DNA from: Trichopria drosophilae
Taxonomy: Eukaryota > Arthropoda > Insecta > Hymenoptera > Diapriidae
Assembly: GCA_030407085.1 (NCBI GenBank)
Contig: CM059584.1
Location: 141,474,001-141,538,000 of the forward strand
Reading direction: 5' to 3'
Length of the DNA: 64,000 bases
The notes beneath the pieces are model-generated. The model saw only the letters and a program-made list of their open reading frames with translations, was not told where the DNA came from and ran no database searches. A program made the translations under genes and the position numbers. This document shows, one piece after another, positions 1 to 11,720 of this stretch; position 1 is the first letter of the stretch; the number at the start of each line of letters is the position of its first letter.

Positions 1-168
1 AATTTCAAAAATTCGAAACATTGAAAAATCGACATTTGAAAACCGATACTCAAAAAACGATGATTGTCAAAGCCAATGAGTCATAAAGCAGTAATTTTCA
101 CGAAAACAACAATGTCAGCTTTTTAAATGCCGATTTTTTCAATTTTTCGGATTTTTGAAATTCGGGTT
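1..168. repeat. Inverted repeat, cut by the window edge
   Basis: Bases 1-41 reappear in reverse complement at about 125-168. Both arms carry the order AATTTCAAAAAT, CGAAA, ATTGAAAAA, TCGRCATTT. The left end is cut by the window start, so the full element cannot be delimited. It is probably the end of a foldback element; no coding content is seen. Confidence 0.6.
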
Positions 169-228
169 TTTAAGACACCCCTTTAGCACAGTCAAATTGA
201 AAAAAGGATTTCGTTCGCAAAAATTTTG

Positions 229-1022
229 ATGCGCAATTTTTCTTTTTCTTCAAGATTGGGGGTGATGAAAAGAACTTATTTCTCAGTTATCGTTTTCCGG
301 ATCCTTGTGCTTTTTGCAGGAAGGGTGGGGGAAGCAAAAATTTTTCTCTGTTGCAATAACTCGAGTTAGTCTGATCGGATTTTAAGTTTCACATATCTTT
401 TTTTATATCATATTAAAGTTGTAAAGCTTGAAGAAACGAACAAAATAACATCACACTCAACGATTCGTCAAAAATTAAAGTACAACTGTTTGAATTTCTT
501 GCAATAAGCATTCACTCACTAACTAGTGAAAACCGAGTTACTCTCGTGAAAGAGTGTAAAGTTCAACTCTGTAAGACTGGAAATTCACTCTCTCCTCCAG
601 AGTTGTCAACTCCACGACTCGGAAGGAAAGAGTGAATTTTCACTCTTGTTGGATACAAATTTCACTCTTAATGAGTTGAATATTCACTCTTTCACGAGAC
701 TTGCTCGGTTTTCATTAACTAAAGGGTGAATTCTCACACCAAGAAATTTAGAAAGAAGGTAGTGTCCACGCGCACTTTGTAATATTGTCATGCACTTTGT
801 TCAGTTTTCACTTCTGTTTCTCACTCGAAAGCTTAGAAATACTTACAAAATCATTTATTGAAACTTAAAATCCAATCAGAGTAACTTGAATTATTGGAAC
901 AAAGAAAAATGTTGGCTTCCCCCACCCTCCTGCAAAAAACACAAGAATTCGGAATGCAACAAGTAAGAAATAAGTTTTTCTCAGTACCCCAATATATACA
1001 GAAAAAGAAAAATTGCGTACTA
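229..1022. repeat. Long inverted repeat (foldback) with arms of about 165 bp
   Basis: The left arm (about 229-395) matches the reverse complement of 860-1022 almost end to end. Both arms contain GCAATTTTTCTTTTTCT, ACTTATTTCT, TTTTTGCAGGA, GGGTGGGGGAAGC and GGATTTTAAGTTTC in the same order. A short open frame on the minus strand (851-1087) lies in the right arm and looks fortuitous, because the other arm does not keep it open. A smaller palindromic element (509-732) sits in the spacer. This is a non-autonomous foldback element or an inverted duplication. Confidence 0.75.
509..732. mobile_element. Palindromic MITE, CACTCT family, copy 1
   Basis: The arms, about 509-569 and 673-732, share GTGAAAACCGAG, CTCGTGAAAGAGTG and TTCAACTC in inverted order. 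Between them the motif TTCACTCT or AGAGTGAA recurs many times. No target duplication is obvious. It lies between the arms of the larger foldback, which is consistent with a nested insertion. A diverged relative occurs near 13085-13235. Confidence 0.7.
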
Positions 1023-1570
1023 GAATTTTTGAGAGCCAAATATCTAATTTGGCTGGCGTACCTCCCCTCTACCCGTTTCGAGCGCATGCGATATGACGCT
1101 GTACCATTTAAAAGAGTAGTCTAGACCGGCACCTGTTCCTCGATCCGCAGATTCAAGACCGAACCTCCCGGATAGCCCTTTTTTTTGCACGAACGTACGC
1201 CCGGTCCAGGTGAGATGACCACCAACGTTCCAGGGGATTTAAATCTTTTTCCTCTCCCGCACATGTTCGGATTTTTAGACCGTACGGGTTGTAACTTTAA
1301 AATACACCGTATATCTTCAAAAAGAAGTTTTGGTTGCTACAACCAGAATTGTTAAAGACAAATAGTTCGGTTCTTAATAAATCACCACAGCAGATTGGTT
1401 ACGGTGTCACAGTGAGCTTCGATCACGTTTAGCACAAAAAATTTACTGCAAATTCAACGTTTATTGTCAATGTGAAATAAATTTCGAAAACATCAAACCA
1501 ACTAGATTTTATCTTTTTTTTCGAATGACGTTAGAAAAAGTTCAAAAAAAAATTGAAATGTTTTTGACAC
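1023..1570. other. No gene seen; small GC-rich stretch
   Basis: Bases about 1055-1260 are GC-richer than their surroundings and contain several CpGs (for example CGAACGTACGCCCGG). No frame, splice site pair or repeat partner was recognised. The rest is AT-rich. Confidence 0.4.
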
Positions 1571-1579
1571 ATAGACCAA

Positions 1580-1910
1580 CAAAAAATATGGTTTTTTCAA
1601 AACACACTTTTTATAAATATCCTGAGAACAAAAATGTATTAACAATTTAACAATTTCATTTCTTGAAAACTAATGAGAAAATTTTCAAAGAATAATTATA
1701 TTTTAGAATCAGTCAAAGAGCCCGCTGGTGTTTTTCAAAATAGATTGTCACAATTTTCGATTTTTCAAAAATTCGAAAAATTGACATTTTTAACATAGTC
1801 ATTTGAAAAATCTGAAAAAATTTTAGCGATTTCTTAAATCAATTCTGAGACATTTTTGTTCTTAGGCAATATTTAACGTGTACAGTTTTGCAGCAAAAAA
1901 GATTATTAAA
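1580..1910. repeat. Imperfect inverted repeat, arms of about 60 bp
   Basis: The left arm (1580-1637) ends in CTGAGAACAAAAATGT. The right arm (about 1850-1910) begins with ACATTTTTGTTCTTAGG, its inverted counterpart. Outside that core the arms share CAAAAC and TAAATAT blocks with small gaps. The spacer is rich in TTTTCAAAAATTCGAAAAATTG-type sequence, similar in style to the repeat at 1-168. It is a decayed foldback element. Confidence 0.5.
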
Positions 1911-2337
1911 CTTTTCTGGATGACAAGATTAATCATTTATTGTTTTGAAAACTATATGATAAAGTCTTTTAGATTTGATTTGTTCGAAAGTTATGTCATA
2001 TTGAAAATAAGCGTGGAAGTTAATTTAGGTGAAGTAAACTTTCTGTGCTTTTTATTTTTATTTGTTACGCCCAATTATGTCTAGCCGAAATTTCAAAAAA
2101 GGACATTTTTATTTCAATCAGTCTTCATCCAAAAGTAATATGCAAAAAGCAGAACTTTCATTTATAAATTTGCATTCAAATACATTTAAAACACATGACG
2201 AAAAAGAAATTATTATTTTTTTATTCAAATACATTAAATCATTTTTGTGCATGCATTCATTTTTGTCTATGTTAATACATTTAGATCCATCATTTGCACC
2301 CAATATAATTCGTGTTATAAACTAATTACTACGTTTG
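1911..2337. other. No gene seen
   Basis: AT-rich sequence with frames of at most 87 codons made of low-complexity, F/I/N/K-rich translation. Nothing else was recognised. Confidence 0.5.
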
Positions 2338-2419
2338 GATAGAAATGCAATCAATTGCTTCAGAATAGAATTGATTTTGATACATTTTAACGGATTCAAA
2401 TTACGAATAGAAATGGATT
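2338..2419 (+). repeat. Dispersed repeat, copy 1 (partner at 16019)
   Basis: GATAGAAATG, AATTGCTT, GAATAGAATT, AACGGATTCAAAT and GAATGGATT-type blocks occur in the same order and spacing here and at 16019-16100, at roughly 80% identity. It is a member of an interspersed family; its class is unknown. Confidence 0.65.
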
Positions 2420-2738
2420 AAAGTGTTTAAACCAATTCCAAATACTAGGCTATATGTACAGTTTCGTACTTACAACCAAACATTGTTTTCTATACATAGA
2501 ACAAAATTTTAGATCATTGGAATATGGAATTTATATCAATCCTTGTGCACTCCATACATTGTTGGATGTGAATTATCAATGCTCTGTAGTGTGTGTCATA
2601 ACATAACCTCACATATCATGTAGATTTCAAAAGAAATACTTACCTCCAATTTTTTATTTATTTATTTAACGGGTGGAATCACCCTTTTACTAAGTTTTTG
2701 CCATGTAATTCGTAAGATTTGCGAGAGCTTCAATAATC

Positions 2739-2877
2739 CCCCGATTTTAACGAAACTGCATTTCCCATTATCATCCAAAAAGATACAAATTTTAATAAGA
2801 TTTCAAAAATATGTATTGTCAAACAAAAATATTAATAGGATTGCTTCATCTGTCAAGTTGTAGTTTACAGCAAAATA
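2739..2877 (+). repeat. Dispersed direct repeat, copy 1 (partner at 4161)
   Basis: The segment shares CGATTTTAACGAAAC, TTTAATAAGATT, ATTGTCAAACAAAAAT and GTAGTTTACAGCAAAATA with 4161-4265 in the same order. The second copy is about 34 bases shorter through one internal deletion after GCGAAAC. No terminal inverted repeats are visible. Confidence 0.7.
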
Positions 2878-3420
2878 ACAAATTTTCCGTTGATTATCTA
2901 GGAACTTTTGAAATTATGGGACGAAAAATGTATTCGACAGTTGAATAGATAAGTTTACAAAATTGATCACAATATTTTGCCACAGGAAAATCAAGAGTCC
3001 TTGAAATTTTTTAACACTTATAAGATTAAATTAATCCTACACGTAACCTTAAATCTCTGGTGCCGCAGTTTTACAATTAAATATACTGTTCAAAAGTCAT
3101 CGTATTTAATTTCGTATTCACGTATTGCCAACACAATCAGTTTTCTTAAAAAACACATGTAACAATATGAATTACTGTAACACGTAATTAAGAAAATCAG
3201 AAATGTCTGTTTTACGCATATTTCAGATAGTTCTGACCTTTATTTTGGTTTTGGGTGATTTTTATTTCAAAATTTTAATTTTAGCTTATTACATATTGAA
3301 TTTCCGATGAATCAGTAGTTTTTTAGAACCACCTGATTGCAACAAAAATGGTATGGTAAAATAAAAACAAAATTTTTCAATCAACGGTACTATGAAGCGC
3401 TATTTCGGGACACCATAGAA
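2878..3420. other. No gene seen
   Basis: AT-rich DNA. A 61-codon frame at 2977-3162 has no recognisable features. Confidence 0.5.
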
Positions 3421-3770
3421 GTTACCGGTGGAGAAAATTGCCTATATTTCGAAGTTATCCCCAGAGGGCACAGTCTTACTCAAAGCTCATCCGTTTGAAT
3501 TTGGTAATCTTACCCAAAATGCATCCATCCACCCCTGTACTTTGCAGACTTTCTCAAAGTACATTCGTCTACTGTATGTGATCTTGGCACAAGTCCAGTC
3601 GTCGTGTCTAGATACTCCGGAACCGTGCCACGAAGATTATTCATCTAAATTCGTGTGCACTACAATTACGTAATACCGCAGTGCAATATTGCAGCGATAT
3701 TACCAGAGTGTTGATATATTACAGTGATATTTATGCCATAATATATACTGCAGAAATGTTACAAGAGAAA
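3420..3770 (+). other. Balanced-composition island with a short open frame, unidentified
   Basis: From about 3420 to 3675 the composition is much less AT-rich than the flanks, and a plus-strand frame stays open for 81 codons (3428-3673, starting at GTG). The translation is not low-complexity but matches no family I recognise, and no clear splice sites delimit an exon. It is followed by a short degenerate run of ATATTGCAG and GATATTAC units (3685-3760). It could be a conserved noncoding island, a short exon or a decayed repeat. Confidence 0.3.
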
Positions 3771-3775
3771 TAATA

Positions 3776-3982
3776 ATGCATTGAAAACATGATTTATTTG
3801 GTGGAAAAAATTCGTTAAGTTTGGTGAAATAAATCGTTTGATAGCGATACAATATGTGTCAAGAAAAAAATTAGATCAGATTTTCGAACTATTTTTCTTT
3901 ATTGCCATTTACCATTAAATGATTTATTCCGTCGTATTTAAAGAAATCCTTTTCACACCAAATAAATCGATTGAATGTTACA
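3776..3982. repeat. Imperfect inverted repeat, arms of about 65 bp
   Basis: Left arm 3776-3840 and right arm about 3917-3982 both carry GATTTATT and CCAAATAAATC in inverted register, with AAAGAA or ACGAA between them. The spacer is about 76 bp. This has the size and form of a degraded MITE. Confidence 0.5.
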
Positions 3983-4160
3983 TTACGAATCAGATGAATT
4001 TTTATCCAATTCTATGAGTTAAACGAAACTACTATTTGATGTCCTATGTCATGAAATTTTGTACTTTTTATAGGGTTAGTTAACTTCTACTTTAACCCAC
4101 TAATGTCCAAATGTTTGCTTTTTTTTCACATTCAAATATATTACTAATTGTTTAAAAATC

Positions 4161-4265
4161 TCCTGATTTTAGCGAAACTTTAATAAGATTACAAGAATAT
4201 TTATTGTCAAACAAAAATTTTAATAAGATTGATTTGTCTCTTAATTTGTAGTTTACAGCAAAATA
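4161..4265 (+). repeat. Dispersed direct repeat, copy 2 (partner at 2739)
   Basis: This is the shorter copy of the 2739-2877 repeat, ending in the shared GTAGTTTACAGCAAAATA. The pair lies in direct orientation about 1.4 kb apart. Confidence 0.7.
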
Positions 4266-6479
4266 GAAAAAATTAGCAGTAATCACTAACACACTGTATA
4301 TATTTTAAGAAATCTATTAATTCCTAAATATTGTATGATAATAAGTTAAAACAAATCTACAAATACTCAACTTGTAAGTCTACTTTTAAATTGTTTAGAA
4401 ATAAATTCAAAAGTACCCTCGTAGAAAATACCTAATATCTATAAGATATCCGAATAAACTATTTAAAGACTTAAATTATTGATTTTTCAGGTCTTTTAAA
4501 TATCGGAGACAGGACCATGCGATAATAAAGATATATTGACATGAAATTTTATGCTGAATATTCCACGTGGATATAAAATTGAAATTCAGCGATCTAGAAA
4601 ACTCTTGGATACAATCATAAATGCTGAGAACATGTGATACATTACCACTCGCACAAACGATTAACCTTTAGACTGTCAGCATAATACATTTAATAATAGC
4701 TTTACAAATCTTTACAGAAGTAAAAGAATATATTGAAACCTATTATTTATTAACAATATAGAAATTATATTCATAGAATTTATTATGTTCTGTTGAAACT
4801 TGCAATTTGAAAACTTCGTCAGGCTGATAATTACTAAAACGATATCTGATACCAAACATTCAATATGGTGTATAACTTCTCAGATGATTAATTTCATCAA
4901 CCAAATTAGATGAAGTATTAAAGATGTGGATGTTTATCACATTTGATCAAGATAAGTGGACACGATAAAATAACAATTTTTTAATTTACTACCTATACAA
5001 ATAGTAGTATCCCGGTAGTATTCAAAGCTAACACTAAATTTTCTTAAGTAAAAATTATTTTATTATAATGAATTACACCTTAAACCAGTGAAAATTGAGC
5101 CACCTTTTAAAGTCAAACTTCATATTAAAGTACAATTTCACATTGATGAAGGCTTGGTGTCAAACATTCGTACTTACGTGTATCTGACAATAATTCCAGT
5201 TTATAAATAAAAACGGTATTGTAGACATCTATAGACGATACATAATAGACATTAATTCGTAATCTTATTCCAAAAACCGTTGCCTTGTGAGCCCTTTAAG
5301 GGCAAAGTGTAAAAAAAATTTGACAACACTTTTCAGTACTAAACATCGATGAAAAAAGGGAACGGACGTTTCTCACTGTTCAAACCCTGCTGTATGAATG
5401 GTGCATAGTAAAATGAGACAAATTTTAAAATAAACGAATTATGCGCGTCATTTTTTAATAAAAAAATCATGATTTTTGTTTCATTTATAGTTATTTTTCA
5501 TCATTTATCGCATTACAATATGTTTGCTTAGTACAAATATCGTGTAAGAAAAGTATAAGCTCTAATATATGAGCTTGTGCTTTAAACAATTTTAGGATGG
5601 CAGATTGAAAATGTCGACCAAAGTGGCTTAAAAATGATATAAATATGTAATTAGTGTTCAAAATTGCTAATTGGGGGTTTAGAGGATTATTTATTAAGTA
5701 TACGGTGACACGAATCCAATATGGAGGACAGTTTTTAACAAATTAATCGAAAAACCTCCGTACAGTGTCAATCAAACCATATATTGATATTTAGCATCCT
5801 TCTATACAGCCGAGTAAAAAGGGTCGTTCAACCGAGCTTCGGAAATTTTGAACACTTAAATATAAGTTTTAAAGCACTTTAGGCGTCATTTTGAGTTCGA
5901 CATCTTAAAATTTTTGAAAACTTAAGCCCCTATATTAAAACGAAGACATTTGATGGAATAATTATACCTTAATATTTTAATGCAATAAGTTGCGAATAAT
6001 AACGATTTATGACAAAAAAATTTCTTTGGTATAATATCCATGCATTAATCTTGATAATAACCGTTCATATTTCAATTGGCAAATGAAAATTTGTATTTTG
6101 TATATTTACGATAAAGTTGCCTAATATTAATAATTATCTATTATACTATACAATACCCGATTTATTAAAAAATTACAATATTTAAGCGGTATATTATTAC
6201 AATTTTCATAGACAATAACTTAGTCATTATAATACACTGTACCGCGTATATTTAATAAAAATAAAAATTTATTAATAAGATAATTCATTTCGACGTCTTT
6301 TCTTATAAAGGAGGGAGGAGTGGGTAATTGCTTTAGTTTTTCACAGTTTTTACAGCAATGTCATAATAATTTAAAAAATGGATATAATATATTAAATTGT
6401 TTAGTTAATAAAATATAAACATATATCATATCTTCATTTAAATATAGTGAGTATTACATTATTTAATTTATGACATATA
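4266..6479. other. No gene seen; AT-rich
   Basis: 2.2 kb of AT-rich sequence without an open frame over 60 codons, a repeat partner or an RNA signature. A small imperfect palindrome, GCCCTTTAAGGGC, is at about 5292. Confidence 0.6.
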
Positions 6480-6610
6480 TTATGTGATTTCGGGTGACTC
6501 GCTGTGCTCGGGAGTCAAAACCGTCTCGCGCGGAAATCATCTATTTTGCGCACTTGTTGCGTAATGTACTTTTTCGGGTGTCTATTGATTACGATGCATA
6601 TCGTAGGCGA
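6480..6610. other. CpG-rich patch, possible repeat fragment
   Basis: TCGGGTGACTCGCTGTGCTCG and CGTCTCGCGCGG stand out from the AT-rich flanks. The short GACTCGCT...GCTCGGGAGTC stretch has a partly inverted character. It may be a repeat remnant; no gene is recognised. Confidence 0.3.
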
Positions 6611-7190
6611 ACAGAAGTATAAATATTACAACTGTAATCGCTTTTAAACGTGTGGTTCTATAGTGAACAAAATACCTATACAACATTAAGATTCACACAA
6701 TCTGATAAAAGGGCGTTTTTCCAAAAAACAACTGTTAAAAAATGATACATTAAATTAAACGTTCGTTAACTGGAGAATAGTAAATGCAGTTACGTTTCGC
6801 AAAGTTGTCACCATTTGTACCTGATTGATAACAGATGCATGGCGAGATACTTGGGGAGATGTATATCGATGAACACTTAATTGGCTAATTAATAATGAGC
6901 CCTAACTACTCGCTTAAAGCCAGACAGGCGCTTGCAGCGAGTCACGCAAAGCATATTCACGTTTTATAATTTCTTAACGTGTGTGTGATACATATATATA
7001 AATCTTACACGAGGGAGTATATACATATATTGTAAAGAAAAGTTGAGCACCAGTTGGCATCAAAATTTAAACACTTTTTTTGGTAATTTAATAATTTAAA
7101 AAAGTCCTTCAGTAACTTAAAAAGAACATTTATTTAAATGTCGTACTTCACTATAAATGGACTATAATTAATAATTAATTTTCTTTTCCG
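6611..7190. other. No gene seen
   Basis: AT-rich. A small GC patch at 6920-6955 contains GCGAGTCACGCAAAG, and a similar GAGTCGCGAAAAGTCACGCAAAG string is at about 8839-8861. Confidence 0.5.
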
Positions 7191-7237
7191 CAAAGTACAA
7201 TAAGTCTTGAAATTGTTACATTTCAAATTCAACATTG
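7191..7237 (+). repeat. Partial copy of the 36062-36440 palindromic element
   Basis: ACAATAAGTCTTGAAATTGTT is shared exactly with the left arm of the element at 36062, followed by a similar AAATTCAWCATT block. Only about 45 bp are retained. Confidence 0.7.
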
Positions 7238-7500
7238 TGTATATTAGTTAACCTGTATAACCCCCTCCACTGGATCGCTGATCATGAATCCGTTGTCAGA
7301 TTTCCAAATACTAAATGTGGAATCCTATATATAGCGGACGATTTTTCCGGTCGCTATCGTCTACAATTGTCAGCCAATATAACTACCAACCAAAAGAAAC
7401 ACAACTTCGATGTCGAGTACGTTTGCCATCTGGCGGCCGACGGTGAAAACGTCATAAATTGAGAGAAAAAAGACTGGTCGCTGGGTGTGCTGGACCATTT
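7238..7500 (+). other. CpG-containing island with short open frame, unidentified
   Basis: A less AT-rich island with several CpGs (CGGACGATTTTTCCGGTCGC, TGGCGGCCGACGG). A plus-strand frame is open for about 75 codons (7235-7462, GTG start). The translation has ordinary amino-acid variety but no recognised domain. Two clean stops and no clear splice sites argue against a normal exon. Confidence 0.3.
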
Positions 7501-8560
7501 TTCGAGTTTGTTATAGAAATCGGTTTCTGTTACACTCGCATTATCTTATGACATTGCATGAATTTTACTAGAAATGTTAATCATTATTTCGATTGCAATC
7601 CCTCATCCCTAATTAATACATTTTTTATGTAATTGATTTATTATAATATTAACCCATGGATTGGAAGTTTGTATCTGAGCTGAATTAGTTATAGAAAAAT
7701 ATTAATATTTAATATATTATTATGGAGTTGTTATATTACTATTTTATACTGATATCAATAATGCAGATTTTACAAGTTTATGATTTTTGCTAGTAAAACT
7801 ACAAACTAACTATTAGACATCTGCACTTCAAATACAATGCTCCTTCTAATACTGGTACCTAAATTAGAAAAGCCTAACTTTTGTCATAAAAGTTATACTC
7901 TCCATCATTAGCAAAATTTGTATAACGATTTGTATAACGTTCATCATGTTTTGTTATTTGTAACCTCCATCTTCATTATTTCCATATTCCTCAATATGTA
8001 AACGGCATGCAAATATAATTTGACTAGACAGATATTAATTCATACATTAATTAAATTAACTAAAGAAATCGAGATAACAAATTGGATGTAAAACTTGAAA
8101 TTACGCAATAAAATCCCCGATGTCAACGTAAAATCGGACGGCTTGCACATGCAGCATGTTATGGCCACGAGAAATCAGCATCCATCAAGTAACTGAATCA
8201 TTATTTATAATGAATAAAAAAATGTTTACATTTATTCTTTCTAATATCTTAAAATATCACGATTTTTAATAATAAAGGTATACGATATTAATTTGAAGAA
8301 TTCGTTTTAATATTTAGTAAACAAAAATAATAAAATCCGTATAGTACTGGATAAAATTTGTTATTAGCTTCCTTGCATAAAATGATAGACATAAGACAAC
8401 ATTTCTAAAATGTAAGGTTCGATTATGATATACTTATGCTTTTTCTTTTTCAAATTAAACTTTATTACCAAATTGACCTATTGCACGCAAATTTCTCAAG
8501 ACTACAATCTTTTGAAAATTAATATAAAATTATATATACAGATTTATGTAACGAATACGT
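7501..8560. other. No gene seen; AT-rich
   Basis: Nothing was recognised except a small CpG patch at 8105-8190 (ATCGGACGGCTTGC). Confidence 0.5.
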
Positions 8561-8880
8561 ACCCATCAATCTTACGTTCAACGACTTCGTCATTTTTGAG
8601 TATAAGTGATATCCGGGGGATTAAATCACTACATAAGAAACGGAACGCAAATCCACGAGAAATTAGCATAAAAATGATAAGTAGTTTCGATGAACGCCAA
8701 GAGAAGTAAAACGAACGCAGCAACCGACATGTTTCGTACGATTAATAAATCCGATAGGAATCTGATAAAGTCGACGATGCAGACCGGTCGCCTAGAATTG
8801 AGAGTTCCGCAATTCAATGAACGTTAGTGACTCGTAACGAGTCGCGAAAAGTCACGCAAAGTTACACTTGGAGCAGAATC
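8560..8880. other. GC/CpG island, candidate conserved noncoding DNA
   Basis: CpG-rich island in AT-rich surroundings, including GCAGACCGGTCGCC and TGACTCGTAACGAGTCGCG. The latter contains the inverted pair GACTCG/CGAGTC. A 62-codon minus frame (8629-8817) encodes a hydrophobic stretch but has no other support. Most likely noncoding. Confidence 0.3.
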
Positions 8881-9339
8881 AAAATTTTGAAAATTTCTGT
8901 CACTGATTTCGATGTCGAATTAAAACTTTTCATAATATATATTATTTCAGACTAAAGTGGGAGGTTTTCAAATACATAATCTGATGGGTTGAAAGTCAAA
9001 ATTTTTTGACCATTATCTTTGAAGAAGATACAATTGGAATGCAAACCATTACTCTTTTCACTTGATAGTTCAACTTTCACCTATCGCAAATAGGTATGGT
9101 AATAAACGGTATGAAGATCCCCACTATTTTGAAGGACCGTTGCAAACAATTGCTAACTTTACAACAATCTAATTATTGCAACAATTAACACCCTGCTAAA
9201 TAGCATATGAGATCATTTCAATTGAAGATTAGAATTCTTCCTGCGATTGTGAATAGTAAATTATTAATTTTTAGTCAATTCGTCTACATAGTATTCTTGA
9301 TGTAGGTATAAATAAAGGTTAAACAATAGATTTCTTACA
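8881..9339. other. No gene seen
   Basis: AT-rich; nothing was recognised. Confidence 0.5.
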
Positions 9340-11060
9340 ACATGAGATCAAGACCACCTCAGCATCAGAAATACACATAGTTTGACATCGTTATCCGATA
9401 ATAACAGTAACTCTGATATCAATCATTATCATCGAACATCAAAATCACATATTGCAACATTACGAATATCATCCAGTGGCGTCTCGATGACCTCAGATTG
9501 CCCTCACCATCACTAGATATTTTTTAATTGGATATTTATATTGTTCTGTCATCAGTCTATATAAACGTAAGTATGTAATGTTGTCTTCATATCGCTGATG
9601 ATTGTCCTAGATGATATTATCATCATTAAATGCCAACGCCAAGAGCGTTTCACGTCATCATCATCATCATCATTTAAGGAGAAGAGCACTGAACATTTAT
9701 AACAGCAGACACAAGACAGATCAGTATCACCATAAGATACCATCTTCATCCGATCCCAGCACTCAACATTCATACCGATAACATCATCAACGTCATCTGA
9801 TATTGTCATCATTATGGATCACATTGCCACCATCATTATTGGTCATCATCATTCTACATCAGTATCGACATACAATGTTAAATTCATCCAAATCCAGTAT
9901 CCTTATACGATCTCGTTAACGTAAAGTACAATCTGCAAAGAAACATCATCATCAACCGATATCAACCTAGAAGATATTATCAACTTTTACTAACCTCATC
10001 GTCAAAAGCATCTGGAAATATTAGCATCATCAGACAATTTACAATTCGACATTCAAAACATCGGAAATTGTAATTAATATTTGACATCATCATTGAACGT
10101 TAGGTTATTCACCCAATATAAGATAAAGCAATTTCATCATTACAACCGGTTAACAACATGTGTTACCATCAACAAACATCAATAGCGTATTCTCCCATGC
10201 TACCCACATGCTTGAACTCCTTTGGACATACTTAATAAAAGTGAGCTTTTATCGTCCTTTAGACTTCCTCAACACATCCAATGTCCTGAAGATGTATAGA
10301 AGATAATGCGAGGAGTTGAAAATAGGATGATGAAAACGGACCTTTGGATGCCCATCATGATTAATACATATCATTATCATCGAAAGACAAAATACTATGA
10401 CATTCAGAACATTCGATATTATCCTCTTATCCTTATACGAAATGTGATCATTGAACGGTATTGCTATGGCATTTTTTATCAATAAATATCAGCATTACAA
10501 AATGATTTTACATCAGGGTCATCATTCGATGGTACTTCGCACGAATCCAACATTATTACCGGATGTCAATATCATAAACAATATATAATAGCATCGTCAT
10601 CACGCTCCACATTGTAGCGTGATCATCAGACAACGAAATTCGACGTTCACATCATCATACATCGTGATTCTATATCCGTGGCAAAATACGATAATATGTT
10701 CATCTCATTTTGCGATCATTTTTCGATATTACATTACCGTTATAAGTGTTATCATTAAAAAATCATTACCATATGACATTCACATTGACATCATCATCAA
10801 CGTTATCCGATGTCATTCTTGTAAGCATCCCACATTATCATCAATCGACATTAGCAACATCGTAAACTGAAACCACATCTTATACATTCCTGATATCATT
10901 GTCGCCAGATACCTTCATTATCATTCGATATTATTATAGACGTGTCATCATCAACATCATCATTATAAACAGTGTTCATCCGAACACTGCAGGTAGAATT
11001 TTAAATCATTCGACATCAACTTTAATAGCTATTATATAACAACAGATATGATCAATATAA
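9340..11060 (+). repeat. 1.7-kb degenerate CAT/ATC-rich domain
   Basis: Throughout this stretch the plus strand is dominated by ATCATC, CATCAT, ACATC, TATCATC and CGATATTATC strings joined by short variable linkers. One near-perfect (CAT)n run lies at 9655-9674. The plus strand is visibly rich in C and poor in G, unlike both flanks. On the minus strand it gives Asp/Met/Ile/Ser-rich translations with a run of six Asp (9552-9812); this follows from the repeat and is not a gene. It is probably a very old trinucleotide expansion that has diverged. Confidence 0.7.
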
Positions 11061-11237
11061 ATGACAAGACAAGCATAATGACATAGAATTTATTCCCCAA
11101 AATACCAGCATTCCGAACTAAAAAAATTAGAGATTCGTTACTCAAGATTTATATCAGTAATAGCAGGAAGTCTTTTTACTGTTGAAAATAACCGCCACAA
11201 GTTTTTTAAACCTGAAACTTCATTCATGCACGTGGTT

Positions 11238-11720
11238 TCACACTAACCGCAAGAACAAAGGACGCAGATCATCTCCTAATCTAACAGCAAAAGAAGTTCG
11301 TCTCTTCAGTGCGGAATTTATGTTTATGAATGAAGTCGGATGAGTCCCTCGCCGTAAATTACGACCTTCCGATCGTAAATGCGAGGCCACAATTGGGCTG
11401 CCTGCATTTTCGCCATACCCCCTGGGGCCCTGTCGATTGGGGAAACTTTGTAACCATTTACGACCGAATGATACGAACGTAAAATCAGAAGCGGCACAAA
11501 AATACACGGCGCTTATATAAGTCAAGGCACGCGAATTCGTCCTCGAGCTTACGGTCCTTAAACACAAAGGACCGTATTTCAAGAAAGCGCCTATACTTAA
11601 ACAGGGGTGTCGGACCAAGTACGAATTTCCTGTAAACATTTTTAATTACCTGTATTTTGGAAGTTGGGTAAACGAATGGCATTTATCGGTAGGAACACCG
11701 GTGAAGTTTTACGTGCGCGA
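11238..11720. other. Prominent CpG island, candidate conserved noncoding element or exon
   Basis: This is one of the strongest GC/CpG islands in the window (TACCCCCTGGGGCCC, CGGCGCTTATATAAG, CTCGAGCTTACGG). A minus-strand frame is open for 133 codons (11238-11639), the second-longest in the window. Its translation has no recognised domain, and overlapping frames are also fairly open, as expected in GC-rich DNA. CTTATATAAG at 11512-11521 could be a TATA box on either strand. A promoter, enhancer or short gene are all possible. Confidence 0.35.

Noticed and set aside
851..1124. Overlapping 78- and 76-codon frames as coding
   Set aside because: They lie in the right arm of an inverted repeat and on both strands. 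The other arm does not preserve the frames.
8629..8817. Hydrophobic 62-codon frame as a small secreted or membrane peptide
   Set aside because: A hydrophobic segment is common in AT-rich chance frames; no further support.
9552..9812. Asp/Met-rich 86-codon frame as an acidic protein
   Set aside because: It is encoded by the CAT/ATC low-complexity domain; the Asp run is the GAT repeat read on the minus strand.
11238..11639. 133-codon minus-strand frame as a gene
   Set aside because: GC-rich islands lengthen chance frames. The translation has no recognisable domain and there is no splice or promoter support. It is kept only as an island.
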